A DNA stretch of 64,000 bases from Pseudomaricurvus alkylphenolicus (GTDB lineage Bacteria > Pseudomonadota > Gammaproteobacteria > Pseudomonadales > Cellvibrionaceae): the NCBI RefSeq assembly GCF_011683955.1, contig NZ_JAAQPI010000011.1, positions 62,001 through 126,000 on the forward strand, read 5' to 3'. The translations under genes and the position numbers were made by a program. The notes below the pieces were generated by a model. That model saw only the letters and a list, made by a program, of their open reading frames with translations. It was not told where the DNA came from and ran no database searches. Shown here one piece after another: positions 16,654-23,745 of this stretch. The first letter of the stretch is position 1, and the number at the start of each line of letters is the position of its first letter.

Positions 16654-16683
16654 TTGCCATCGCACAGAATTGGAGCAAATCCG

Positions 16684-17871
16684 GTGAACAAAAAGACGCA
16701 GGAAAAAGACGTGGTCATTGCAGGAGCCGGTCCAGCAGGGCTTAGCCTCGCGTGTGCCCTCAGTGGTCACGGCCTCAATATCGCCTTGGTGGACCGCCAA
16801 ACAGAATCCGCGTTGAAGGCGCCTGCCATGGACGGTCGGGATATTGCCATGACACACTTATCCCGCACGATCCTCACGGAGCTGGGTGTGTGGCAGCGTT
16901 TCTTAAAGAGTCACATACACCCCCTGAAGGAAGCCACAGTGCAGGACGGCGATTCCCCCTACGCCCTGCACTTCGAGCGTACAGACGATGCCGAAGCGCC
17001 TCTGGGCTACCTGGTGGCAAACCATCATATTCGTCGGGCCTTGTTCGAGCAGGCCAGTGAACAACAAGATATAGAGCTGTTACCGGAGCGGGAGGTGAGC
17101 GCCGTCGGCAGCGATGGCAACCGTGCCTGGGTCGACCTGGGCAGTGGTGAGCGTCTGGAGGCCCCACTGATTGTCGCTGCGGATAGCCGTTTCTCCGAGA
17201 CCCGCAGAATGATGGGAATCAGCGCTCGCATGAAAGACTTTGGTCGCGTCATGATCGTCTGCAATATGAACCACCAGGGTGATCATCGCAACACCGCGCA
17301 GGAGTGCTTCTACTACGGCAGAACCTGTGCGGTCCTGCCCCTGGCAGAAGGGCAGTCATCCATCGTGATTACGGTGCCGGCGGCACGGGCATCCGAGCTT
17401 ACATCACTGTGCCCGGAGGCCTTTGCTCAGGAAGCCAAACGCATGCTGGAGCATCGTCTGGGAGATATGGAGCTGACCAGTGAACGCTTCTCCTATCCTC
17501 TGGTAGGGGCTTTCTCTGACCGGTTTGTGGGGCAGCGCTTTGCCCTGATCGGGGACGCGGCGGTTGGCATGCACCCGGTTACCGCCCATGGTTACAATCT
17601 CGGTCTGCGCTCGGCGGACACGTTGGCGACGCAAGTGATCAAGGCAGCGTCGGCGGGGCGGGATATCGGTTCACCACAGGTGCTCAATGCCTATCAACTG
17701 CGCCACCGGCTGCTGGCCAGACCCCTCTACGATGCCACCAATATGATTGTACGCCTGTACACGGATGATCAGCCCATCGCAAAACTGGCGCGTAAGGCAG
17801 CGATTCGAGTAGGCAACAATGTTGCGCCCTTTAAGCGCCTGATCACCCACCGATTGACGCAGATTCGATAG
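16684..17871 (+). CDS. FAD-dependent hydroxylase of the UbiH/UbiF/UbiM family
   Basis: A flavoprotein of 395 residues. The N-terminal GAGPAGLSLACALSG and later VDRQ acidic end bind the FAD ADP moiety, and RFALIGDAAVGMHPVTAHGYN is the second FAD motif of ubiquinone hydroxylases. Such enzymes add hydroxyl groups to the ubiquinone ring using O2. The GTG start at 16684 is preferred because GGAG lies about nine bases before it. A perfect FNR box upstream is surprising for an O2-dependent enzyme and ties it to nitrate respiration. It could be a UbiM-like ring hydroxylase supplying quinone at trace oxygen, or could act on another substrate. Family certain; reaction inferred. Confidence 0.78.
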   Translation: MNKKTQEKDVVIAGAGPAGLSLACALSGHGLNIALVDRQTESALKAPAMDGRDIAMTHLSRTILTELGVWQRFLKSHIHPLKEATVQDGDSPYALHFERTDDAEAPLGYLVANHHIRRALFEQASEQQDIELLPEREVSAVGSDGNRAWVDLGSGERLEAPLIVAADSRFSETRRMMGISARMKDFGRVMIVCNMNHQGDHRNTAQECFYYGRTCAVLPLAEGQSSIVITVPAARASELTSLCPEAFAQEAKRMLEHRLGDMELTSERFSYPLVGAFSDRFVGQRFALIGDAAVGMHPVTAHGYNLGLRSADTLATQVIKAASAGRDIGSPQVLNAYQLRHRLLARPLYDATNMIVRLYTDDQPIAKLARKAAIRVGNNVAPFKRLITHRLTQIR

Positions 17872-17886
17872 ATTCTATTCGGGCAA

Positions 17887-17906
17887 CAGGGGCTTCACTG
17901 CCCCTG
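17887..17906. terminator. bidirectional hairpin between convergent genes
   Basis: CAGGGGC (17887-17893) and GCCCCTG (17900-17906) form a 7-bp GC stem around a 6-nt loop that contains part of the narL stop codon. It lies between the ends of the UbiH-family gene and narL. There is no long T run, so termination is likely but not certain. Confidence 0.5.
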
Positions 17907-18563
17907 ATTGACCATCCAGATGGCAGCTTCCACCCGCGAACGCAGGCCCAGCTTTTTGAGAATGTGTTTGACGTGAACCTTGACCGTACCGTCAGAGATA
18001 TCCAGCTCACGGGCGATGAGCTTATTACTCAGCCCCTTGGCAATCTGCTTAAGGATTTCGTGCTCGCGGCTGGTCAGTTTGGCCAGCAGATTGGTGCGGT
18101 TACCGGTGCCCTTGCGAATGGCACCGGCCAGGATGGGGGTCAATTTGTCGCTGATCACCATCTGCCCGTCAATGGCCTGTTTGACCTTATTGAGAATGTC
18201 CTCCGGGTCCATATCCTTGAGCAGATAGCCATCCGCTCCATAGGTAATGGCACAGACCACATCTTCGTCATTGTCAGACACCGTCAGCATAATGATCTTG
18301 GCGTCAATCTCCGCCTCGCGCAGGGCCTTGAGTGTCTCCAGGCCATCCATCCCCTGCATATTCAGGTCGAGCAGGATCACATCCGGTTGCAGTTGCCCGG
18401 CTAACTGTAAGGCGTCTTTACCATTGTTGGTTTCCGCCACCACTTCGAGGTCATCTTCCAGTTCCATCAGCTGGGCCAGCCCTTTGCGCAACAAGGGGTG
18501 GTCGTCAACCAGCATCAGAGTGGTGACGTTCGGGTCAGATGAGAGCGCGTTTGACATAGTCAT
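17895..18563 (-). CDS. narL: NarL-family nitrate response regulator
   Basis: A protein of 222 residues with an N-terminal receiver domain (LMLVDDHPLLRKGL; phospho-acceptor D66 in LLDLNMQGMDG; conserved K near AKIIMLT...YLLKDMDPEDIL) and a C-terminal LuxR-type helix-turn-helix (LTSREHEILKQIAKGLSNK, then DGTVKVHVKHILKKLG). It should be phosphorylated by NarX, encoded about 10 kb away at 28460-30289 on the same strand, and bind the TACYYMT heptamers found throughout the cluster. ATGs at 18563 and 18557 are both usable. In Pseudomonas narX and narL are adjacent; here the insertion at 20.6-28.4 kb and narK2 lie between them. Confidence 0.92.
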   Translation of the reverse strand: MTMSNALSSDPNVTTLMLVDDHPLLRKGLAQLMELEDDLEVVAETNNGKDALQLAGQLQPDVILLDLNMQGMDGLETLKALREAEIDAKIIMLTVSDNDEDVVCAITYGADGYLLKDMDPEDILNKVKQAIDGQMVISDKLTPILAGAIRKGTGNRTNLLAKLTSREHEILKQIAKGLSNKLIARELDISDGTVKVHVKHILKKLGLRSRVEAAIWMVNQGQ

Positions 18564-18902
18564 TGTCTGTTCCAGAGATGGGACTTTTTATTTCGGCGGA
18601 TACACCTTGGCCAATAGCGATGCAAATGACAAGCCCCAATCAACCGGCACTTGACCTGGATCATCTACCCATCAGAAGTGCGTATCGCGCTGTTTGAGCG
18701 TGTTATCCCACAGTAGGTATACAGCTCCTGCTCCCGAGCCTCCAATACTGCGGAGCAGAGGGCGTTTGTACTCCCATGGGGGTAGTAAAGCCGGAGGGGA
18801 ATCCAGGTGCCGGCTACCCCCTAGTATCGGTTGAGACCAACCGGCGTGCTGCCCATAGTGAAGCCACTGACAAACGACTAAACGATAGAACGGGAGCGGC
18901 CT
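18564..18902. promoter_or_regulatory. divergent narL / narK2 control region
   Basis: These 339 bases hold TTGACCTGGATCAT at 18651-18664 (FNR-like, one mismatch), TACCCAT at 18666-18672 (perfect NarL heptamer), a full 7-2-7 site TACTCCCATGGGGGTA at 18769-18784 and TACCCCC near 18815. The FNR-like box lies about 95 bp from the narL start and 245 bp from narK2, so it may serve narL. No protein-coding frame is supported. Confidence 0.6.
18769..18784. promoter_or_regulatory. NarL 7-2-7 site upstream of narK2
   Basis: TACTCCC-AT-GGGGGTA is an inverted pair of heptamers fitting the TACYYMT consensus closely, 119 bp before the narK2 ATG. Nearby TACCCAT and TACCCCC heptamers suggest cooperative NarL binding. 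Confidence 0.58.
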
Positions 18903-20570
18903 ATGTCTGATTCACACGTTGTGGATCCCGCCGGAGGATCTCCCCGCGAGGGCAGCGGGGCGGACATCCAAAATTGGGATCCGGAAAATACCGCCTTCTG
19001 GGAAGCAGAAGGTAAGAAGATCGCCAATCGCAACCTGTGGATCTCGATTCCCAGTTTGCTGTGTGGTTTTGCGGTCTGGCTTTATTGGGGGGTAATCACA
19101 GTCCAGATGTTGAATCTGGGGTTTCCCTTTGCCAAGTCTGAACTCTTTACTCTGATGGCCATTGCCGGTTTGACCGGTGCCACTTTGCGGATTCCCAGCA
19201 GTTTCTTTATCCGCCTGGCCGGCGGGCGCAACACCATTTTCTTTACCACCGCGCTGCTGATGATTCCGGCCTTTGGGGCGGGAGTTGCGCTGCAAAACCA
19301 AGATACTCCGCTGTGGGTGTTCCAGGTGCTGGCGCTGCTGTCTGGTCTGGGCGGCGGCAACTTCGCCTCGTCCATGTCCAACATCAGCTTCTTCTTCCCC
19401 AAGAAGCAACAGGGGTTGGCTCTGGGGCTTAACGCCGGGCTGGGTAACTTTGGTGTCACCACCATGCAAATCCTGGTGCCCCTGGCGATGACTTTTGGGT
19501 TGTTCGGGGCCATGGGTGGTGACTCCATGGTATTGCAGAACAGCTCGGGTACCCTGATCGGCAAGATCGCTGCGGGCTCCGAGACTTATATTCAGAACGC
19601 CGGCTTTGTGTGGCTGTTGTTGCTGGTGCCATTGGCGTTCCTGGGTTGGTTCGGCATGAATAATATTCGTACCAGCGATGTCTCTCCCGAGATCCCCAAT
19701 CCGGTGGGTAGTTTTGCCATCGTCAGCTTTATGTTGTTGATTGGTTTTGTGACTGCAGCCTTTGGTCTGTGGTTATTGCTGCCGGAAGCGGCCAACGGTT
19801 CTGGCTTTGGGGTACCCAAAGAGATCGTACTGGTGTTGGTCGTGGCCTCAACCGTGTTCCTGCTTAAGCAGATTCCCGGTCAAATCAAATCCAACCTCAG
19901 CCGCCAATATCAGATCTTCGGTAACAAGCACACTTGGGCCATGAGTGTAATCTACACCATGACTTTTGGCTCCTTCATTGGCTTTGCAGCGTCGTTCCCG
20001 CTGTCGATCAAAGTGATCTTCGGTTACCAGCACTTGATGGTAGACGGTGTCATGACCCACGACACTGCCAACCCCAACGGCCCCAGCGCACTGATGTACG
20101 CCTGGATGGGCCCCTTTATCGGCGCGCTGATTCGCCCAGTGGGCGGCTGGATCTCCGATAAGTTGGGCGGTGCCTTGGTGACTCAGGTGTGTTCCGTAGT
20201 GATGGTGGCCAGTGCCCTGGGTGTGGCTTACTACATGAAAGCGGCCTATAACTCTGCGACTCCGGAAGAGTTCTTTGTACCTTTCTTCATCCTCTTCCTG
20301 GTGTTGTTTGCAGCCACTGGTATTGGTAACGGCTCTACTTTCCGCACCATTGCAATGGTGTTCCCGAAAGAGCAGGCCGGCCCGGTACTGGGATGGACTT
20401 CCGCCATTGCTGCCTACGGTGCCTTTTATATTCCCAAGGTGTTGGGTGAGCAGATCAAGGCAACCACTCCTGAGGTGGCGTTGATTGGATTCGCTTGCTT
20501 CTATGCGGTGTGTATCTTTATCAACTGGTGGTTCTACCTGAGGAAGGATGGGGAGTTTTATAACCCCTGA
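18903..20570 (+). CDS. narK2: NarK2-type nitrate/nitrite transporter (NNP family, long)
   Basis: A protein of 555 residues, longer than the other two NNP transporters because of a hydrophilic N-terminus (about 45 residues) and a central loop region (GDSMVLQNSSGTLIGKIAAG). Signatures GLNAGLGNFGVTTMQILVP and GWTSAIAAYGAFYIPKVLG are present, with arginines in ATLRIPSSFFIRLAGGR and ALIRPVGGWISDKLGG. This form resembles the NarK/NarU antiporters that exchange nitrate for nitrite in respiring cells. A NarL 7-2-7 site precedes it and a rho-independent terminator follows. The rightward neighbour should be narGHJI, but accessory genes and narX intervene. Confidence 0.88.
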   Translation: MSDSHVVDPAGGSPREGSGADIQNWDPENTAFWEAEGKKIANRNLWISIPSLLCGFAVWLYWGVITVQMLNLGFPFAKSELFTLMAIAGLTGATLRIPSSFFIRLAGGRNTIFFTTALLMIPAFGAGVALQNQDTPLWVFQVLALLSGLGGGNFASSMSNISFFFPKKQQGLALGLNAGLGNFGVTTMQILVPLAMTFGLFGAMGGDSMVLQNSSGTLIGKIAAGSETYIQNAGFVWLLLLVPLAFLGWFGMNNIRTSDVSPEIPNPVGSFAIVSFMLLIGFVTAAFGLWLLLPEAANGSGFGVPKEIVLVLVVASTVFLLKQIPGQIKSNLSRQYQIFGNKHTWAMSVIYTMTFGSFIGFAASFPLSIKVIFGYQHLMVDGVMTHDTANPNGPSALMYAWMGPFIGALIRPVGGWISDKLGGALVTQVCSVVMVASALGVAYYMKAAYNSATPEEFFVPFFILFLVLFAATGIGNGSTFRTIAMVFPKEQAGPVLGWTSAIAAYGAFYIPKVLGEQIKATTPEVALIGFACFYAVCIFINWWFYLRKDGEFYNP

Positions 20571-20594
20571 TTGTTTCTTCAGTGTAATTCGTGA

Positions 20595-20625
20595 GCCCTC
20601 TACTGTTGCGGTAGGGGGTTTTTTT
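20595..20625 (+). terminator. rho-independent terminator after narK2
   Basis: CCCTCTAC and GGTAGGGG pair around a 6-nt loop and are followed by seven T residues, 25 bases after the narK2 stop codon. Confidence 0.8.
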
Positions 20626-20729
20626 GTTGAGGGGCTGGTCTTAGCTTTGGATTCTGGATTCTTTCGAGGAAGTGGGAGGCAAGTTGGTGCCAGGAGCTGC
20701 CGTTCGAAACGACAGGATTTTCTTCCCGC

Positions 20730-20769
20730 GTAGGTCGGATTAGCTCCGCTTCGCGGAGCGTAATCCGAC
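20730..20769 (+). repeat. REP-like palindrome, GTAGGTCGG type
   Basis: Head GTAGGTCGG is followed by arms GTCGGATTA and TAATCCGAC with an inner GCTCCGC/GCGGAGC hairpin. Confidence 0.65.
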
Positions 20770-20880
20770 GGTTCCGCTGGTGTTGTTCGTTGGCTGCGGC
20801 CCGATTTTTAACACCCTGGGATGTTGCTGCAACAGGCGGTTTATAGGCTGCCGCCGCCAATTTAAACCTTTGGCGGATCG

Positions 20881-20920
20881 CCGGATTACGAAGCGCAATG
20901 CGCTTCTAATCCGGCCTACA
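20881..20920 (-). repeat. REP-like palindrome, inverse orientation
   Basis: Read on the minus strand it begins TGTAGGCCGGATTA and closes with TAATCCGG around a GAAGCGC/GCGCTTC inner hairpin. With 20730-20769 it makes a head-to-tail inverted REP pair about 110 bp apart. Confidence 0.65.
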
Positions 20921-21350
20921 TTCGTGCGGCCGTTGCAGACATTATCGAACGCCCATGGTGCCCTGAACCAGGATTATGAACTTCCGCTCCTGGTACTTTG
21001 CTGTCTATCCAATTCCACCTAACACTCGTTTGTAATTAATGCTCATCTAGAAAAGTTCGATCTTCGACATGAATGGCTCGACTATCAATAAGTTGGCCAT
21101 CGTTCAGGGTAAATTATACCCACGAATTCTTCGGTGGAACCATATTTCGATAAGTCCAGAAAAGGCAATAAATCGATAATAAGTATCTTCGCACGATTAG
21201 GCTTTACTGAATTCAAAAACCTATTTATTAACGCTGGAGTGGGCATATATTTTCTGAAACCATCATTGATTCAAGCAGACCCTTTGTGCCAAAAGCGGCC
21301 AGTATTGATGACAGACACAGAATGCACTTGTGCCATGTAATTCTACCGAT

Positions 21351-21647
21351 TTACCCGCCCCCAGCATTGCCTTTTCCAAATGAATAAACGCTTGTTTTAC
21401 AACCGCACTTCGGACACTGATAAGTTCGAAGTCCATATCCATCAGTATCAACAAGTTTACAATTGGCTTTACATCTACTGCACCATCTCGCCTTCGAAAC
21501 ATTGATTAAAAGGTTTGAGCACACCAAAATCCACCCAGCAGGTAAGATCCAATCCCATAACTCATTGTAATCGATTGAAAAGGAAACTAGCACTCCTAAA
21601 GATAGCACCATGATCATCAACCAATCTTCCTTAAATCGTATTCGCAT
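21351..21647 (-). CDS. small membrane protein with C-terminal zinc-ribbon-like cysteines
   Basis: A protein of 98 residues, not recognised as a family. Residues about 8-45 contain two hydrophobic stretches (MIMVLSLGVLVSFSID and WILPAGWILVCSNLLI). The C-terminal half has CSRCKANC followed later by CPKCGC, consistent with one zinc ribbon. It lies in an AT-rich part of the accessory region unlike the surrounding nar genes, which suggests recent acquisition. It is followed upstream by a lipoprotein gene in the same direction. Function unknown. Confidence 0.5.
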   Translation of the reverse strand: MRIRFKEDWLMIMVLSLGVLVSFSIDYNELWDWILPAGWILVCSNLLINVSKARWCSRCKANCKLVDTDGYGLRTYQCPKCGCKTSVYSFGKGNAGGG

Positions 21648-21757
21648 ATCAGTGCCTAAGCATTTTGCTGCCGATTACCTTCTCTGAAAACGACCTGCAA
21701 GAATCAGAGCCTCTTAGTCAGTCTCTCTCGTGCCATGAGCAGACATGTTCCTATTCG

Positions 21758-22243
21758 TTAACGCCATTTGCACGCTCTATTTTCAGGGTTATCATAAAAT
21801 TTCTTGTATTCCGGTTTCATGCCAGATAATTGCTCTTCACATACACAGTGCGCCTGCATACTTCTATCTGACCTGCTCTCGAAGTACTTTTCAGCACCAA
21901 CTGCAATAAGATCAATTAAATCTTTCTTTGAGGAGAAGAATACATCTGACTGACATTTGATCCAGTCCTTTGCAAATACGAGCGTTTCACCTTCAGCTTC
22001 AGTTTGTTTGACAATGAGCTGGTGATCTTGGAAAAATTCAGCCTTAAGATATTCCGCTAGCTCATCACTCGCGATTGACTCTTGCTCTAAACAAGTGACA
22101 ACCATTTGCTTTGCATCCTCTTCAGAAACATCGCTATCATCTGAGTTAAACACTACATAGCACGGATCACCAACTATAGCTTGAGTTGAACTCGTGCAAG
22201 AAACCAAAAGATATGCCGCAATTAATGTTAAAAGTGACTTCAC
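21758..22243 (-). CDS. hypothetical lipoprotein
   Basis: A protein of 161 residues starting at GTG 22243 with GCGGAG six bases before it. The N-terminus has a lipoprotein signal with lipobox LVSC (cysteine near residue 16). The mature part has six further cysteines (DPCYVVF, VVTCLEQ, IKCQSDV, CVCEEQ, ACKWR) and is likely disulphide-bonded and anchored to a membrane by lipid. No known family. Its base composition is more AT-rich than the nar genes, like its neighbour, so both probably came in together. Confidence 0.6.
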   Translation of the reverse strand: MKSLLTLIAAYLLVSCTSSTQAIVGDPCYVVFNSDDSDVSEEDAKQMVVTCLEQESIASDELAEYLKAEFFQDHQLIVKQTEAEGETLVFAKDWIKCQSDVFFSSKKDLIDLIAVGAEKYFESRSDRSMQAHCVCEEQLSGMKPEYKKFYDNPENRACKWR

Positions 22244-22609
22244 GCACTCTCCGCAAATTTAGTTCTGTGCTACAGCGTCCCGATGACTTGGTTCGACGCG
22301 TCACTTTGACATATATACACTGAAGGGAGTTTGGGGCAGGAAGCGAAATCCTTTTGCATCAATGACAAACCTTAATTCCCTATAAATTTGAAGTGTTATA
22401 TCACGTCGCAGTAGTCTGTTTCCACAACCCTGAGGCTTTGGGCACGTTTTGGTCAAATCTTAACCGCCCAGACAGCCCTATATTAGAAGTTGCTAACATT
22501 CCGCTTCGGGTTATCACGAGACAGTTATCAGACGCTAATTAGTACAGCCTCTACTCAATACCATCAATTTACCCGGGCCGATGAAAGTCAATGCGCCAGG
22601 ATTGGACTG
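22244..22609. other. gene-free AT-rich spacer
   Basis: The 366 bases between the lipoprotein start and the small membrane protein stop show no supported gene. The frames that open rightward here are the reverse of the 22610-22858 gene. Confidence 0.4.
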
Positions 22610-22858
22610 TCATGGGGAGGACGTGTCTTTTCGCAGTTCGTCTTCCCCTTCTTTCAGTTCCTTGAAACCGTGCAGCAGTTCCGGGATTTCGCGAATAACG
22701 TGCACAAGCGCAAACACCAGCAGTCCATGGTGGGCTCCAACCTGCGTGTCGGTAAAGGTTTCTCCCAGGGTGGCCAAGGTTTCACTGGCGGCAGTGATCA
22801 GCAATATCAGGCCGCTGAGAATGTTAAGGTAGGGGCTGCGTGTAATGGCAGTGAGCAT
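22610..22858 (-). CDS. small hydrophobic protein of unknown function
   Basis: A protein of 82 residues from the ATG at 22858, which has GCAGGA seven bases upstream. Two hydrophobic helices (NILSGLILLITAASETLA and HHGLLVFALVHVIREIPELL) are joined by a short loop and followed by a charged tail (KELKEGEDELRKD). No family recognised. It lies just downstream, in its own direction, of the decayed narX fragment at 22916-23075, so it may have been cut from a former neighbour. Confidence 0.5.
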   Translation of the reverse strand: MLTAITRSPYLNILSGLILLITAASETLATLGETFTDTQVGAHHGLLVFALVHVIREIPELLHGFKELKEGEDELRKDTSSP

Positions 22859-23307
22859 AGGGTTTCCTGCGGGTAGAATTGTTTTTATCAAATATGCAAA
22901 CTAGCTCAGCTATGGTCAAAATGCCAGCACCGCGCTGACAAGGGCGCAGGGGCAGCCATCGCGTGCTGGAGTGCTCCCAATTGACGACTATGTCTGTTTA
23001 TTATCGCCAAGCCATAGTAGTAGAGTTTCTCCGGCGACTCCGGAATACCGATAGCGTCAGCGTCGAAGCAGATGTGTAAATAAAGATGCGTCCAATTGAA
23101 AGTGCTAACAGGCTGGAACTGATTCGTTGCCGCGAGTCTACTCACCCCAGGGAAAGACCCGTATGGGGTCGAGAAAGGCCAGTGTTCCCTTTGAAATACA
23201 CCCCGAAGGTCAGAAATTCCCTTATGGGGCGACGAAATGGTTCGGAATGGATAAGGGCGAGGTCTCAATAGCTGGGGTAGTGACAACCCCCAGGATCCGC
23301 CTTCCAT
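22859..23307. other. spacer carrying the narX remnant
   Basis: Apart from the narX-like fragment at 22916-23075, this 449-bp stretch shows no supported gene. Frames immediately before parE do not resemble known antitoxins. Confidence 0.5.
22916..23075 (-). pseudogene. decayed C-terminal fragment of narX
   Basis: In one minus-strand frame this reads ...IGIPESPEKLYYYGLAI then INRHSRQLGALQHA, matching the C-terminal ATPase end of intact NarX (GIGIPESPEKLNHYGLAI, then MNERSRQLGG). A central run of about 30 bases (roughly 23023-23053) is identical in both copies, while the flanks have diverged by substitutions. The fragment has no start and no kinase core, so it is a remnant. It shows that a second narX copy or a rearranged narX once lay within the accessory region. 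Confidence 0.78.
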
Positions 23308-23598
23308 ATGAGGCTGAAGTACACGCCTCAGGCTATCGAGGACTTGAAGCGCCTTTATGACTTTGTAGCACCAAAGAGCCCACTGGCGGCAAGGAGAGTT
23401 GCCATTGATATTCAGGAGGCTGCGGAGAAGCTTAAGGTTTTTCCAAAAATAGGACTTCCGGTTTCTCGGAGTACGGATACCTACTTGCTAAAAGATTTAT
23501 ACATCGGAGACTATAGCATCAGGTACCAAATCTCCTCTCCCGAACAGATTGAGATTCTAAGAATCTGGCACAATAAGGACATTGAAAAGGATCTATAG
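23308..23598 (+). CDS. parE: RelE/ParE-family toxin, apparently without antitoxin
   Basis: A protein of 96 residues with the ParE pattern: LKYTPQAIEDLKRLYDFV, AARRVAIDIQEAAEKL, IGDYSIRYQI and a terminal ILRIWHNKDI. ParE proteins poison gyrase and are normally held by a ParD-type antitoxin encoded just upstream. None of the frames upstream resembles one, and the upstream DNA carries the narX remnant, so the antitoxin was probably lost and the toxin may be mild or unexpressed. A RelE-type activity on mRNA cannot be excluded. Confidence 0.75.
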   Translation: MRLKYTPQAIEDLKRLYDFVAPKSPLAARRVAIDIQEAAEKLKVFPKIGLPVSRSTDTYLLKDLYIGDYSIRYQISSPEQIEILRIWHNKDIEKDL

Positions 23599-23660
23599 CC
23601 GTTCACCTAACACCTATCCACCACTTATCTCTTGGTCAGCAAGCTTGGGCTCACTTTTAT

Positions 23661-23699
23661 GTAGGTCGGCTGGGTGCCCCTCCTATGGATACCCAGCCG
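23661..23699 (+). repeat. REP-like palindrome
   Basis: Head GTAGGTCGG leads into CGGCTGGGT, paired with ACCCAGCCG around a 15-nt loop. It lies between the convergent ends of parE and the glycosidase gene. Confidence 0.6.
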
Positions 23700-23745
23700 C
23701 CCGTTGTGGCACAAATTCAGCAGCCCGCTATTTAGACAAATAACG

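Larger units (their letters stand above)
20626..21350. other. gene-free start of the accessory region
   Basis: About 725 bases hold two REP-like palindromes (20730-20769 and 20881-20920) and then an increasingly AT-rich stretch. A frame at 21134-21340 begins with GTG but has no recognisable family and overlaps the opposite-strand genes' 3' side, so it is not called. Otherwise nothing is supported. Confidence 0.5.

Noticed and set aside
21134-21340. Rightward open frame of 68 codons starting with GTG
   Set aside because: No family resemblance, no clear ribosome site and overlap with opposite-strand frames; it is more likely chance in AT-rich DNA.
20960-22610. Integron cassette array (attC sites)
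   Set aside because: CCTAAC-like bits near 21020 do not pair with a matching GTTRRRY end; no integrase is seen.
23086-23360. Frames upstream of parE considered as antitoxin
   Set aside because: Neither shows a ribbon-helix-helix or other antitoxin pattern, and both are rich in residues typical of non-coding frames; the ParE start also lacks the usual overlap.
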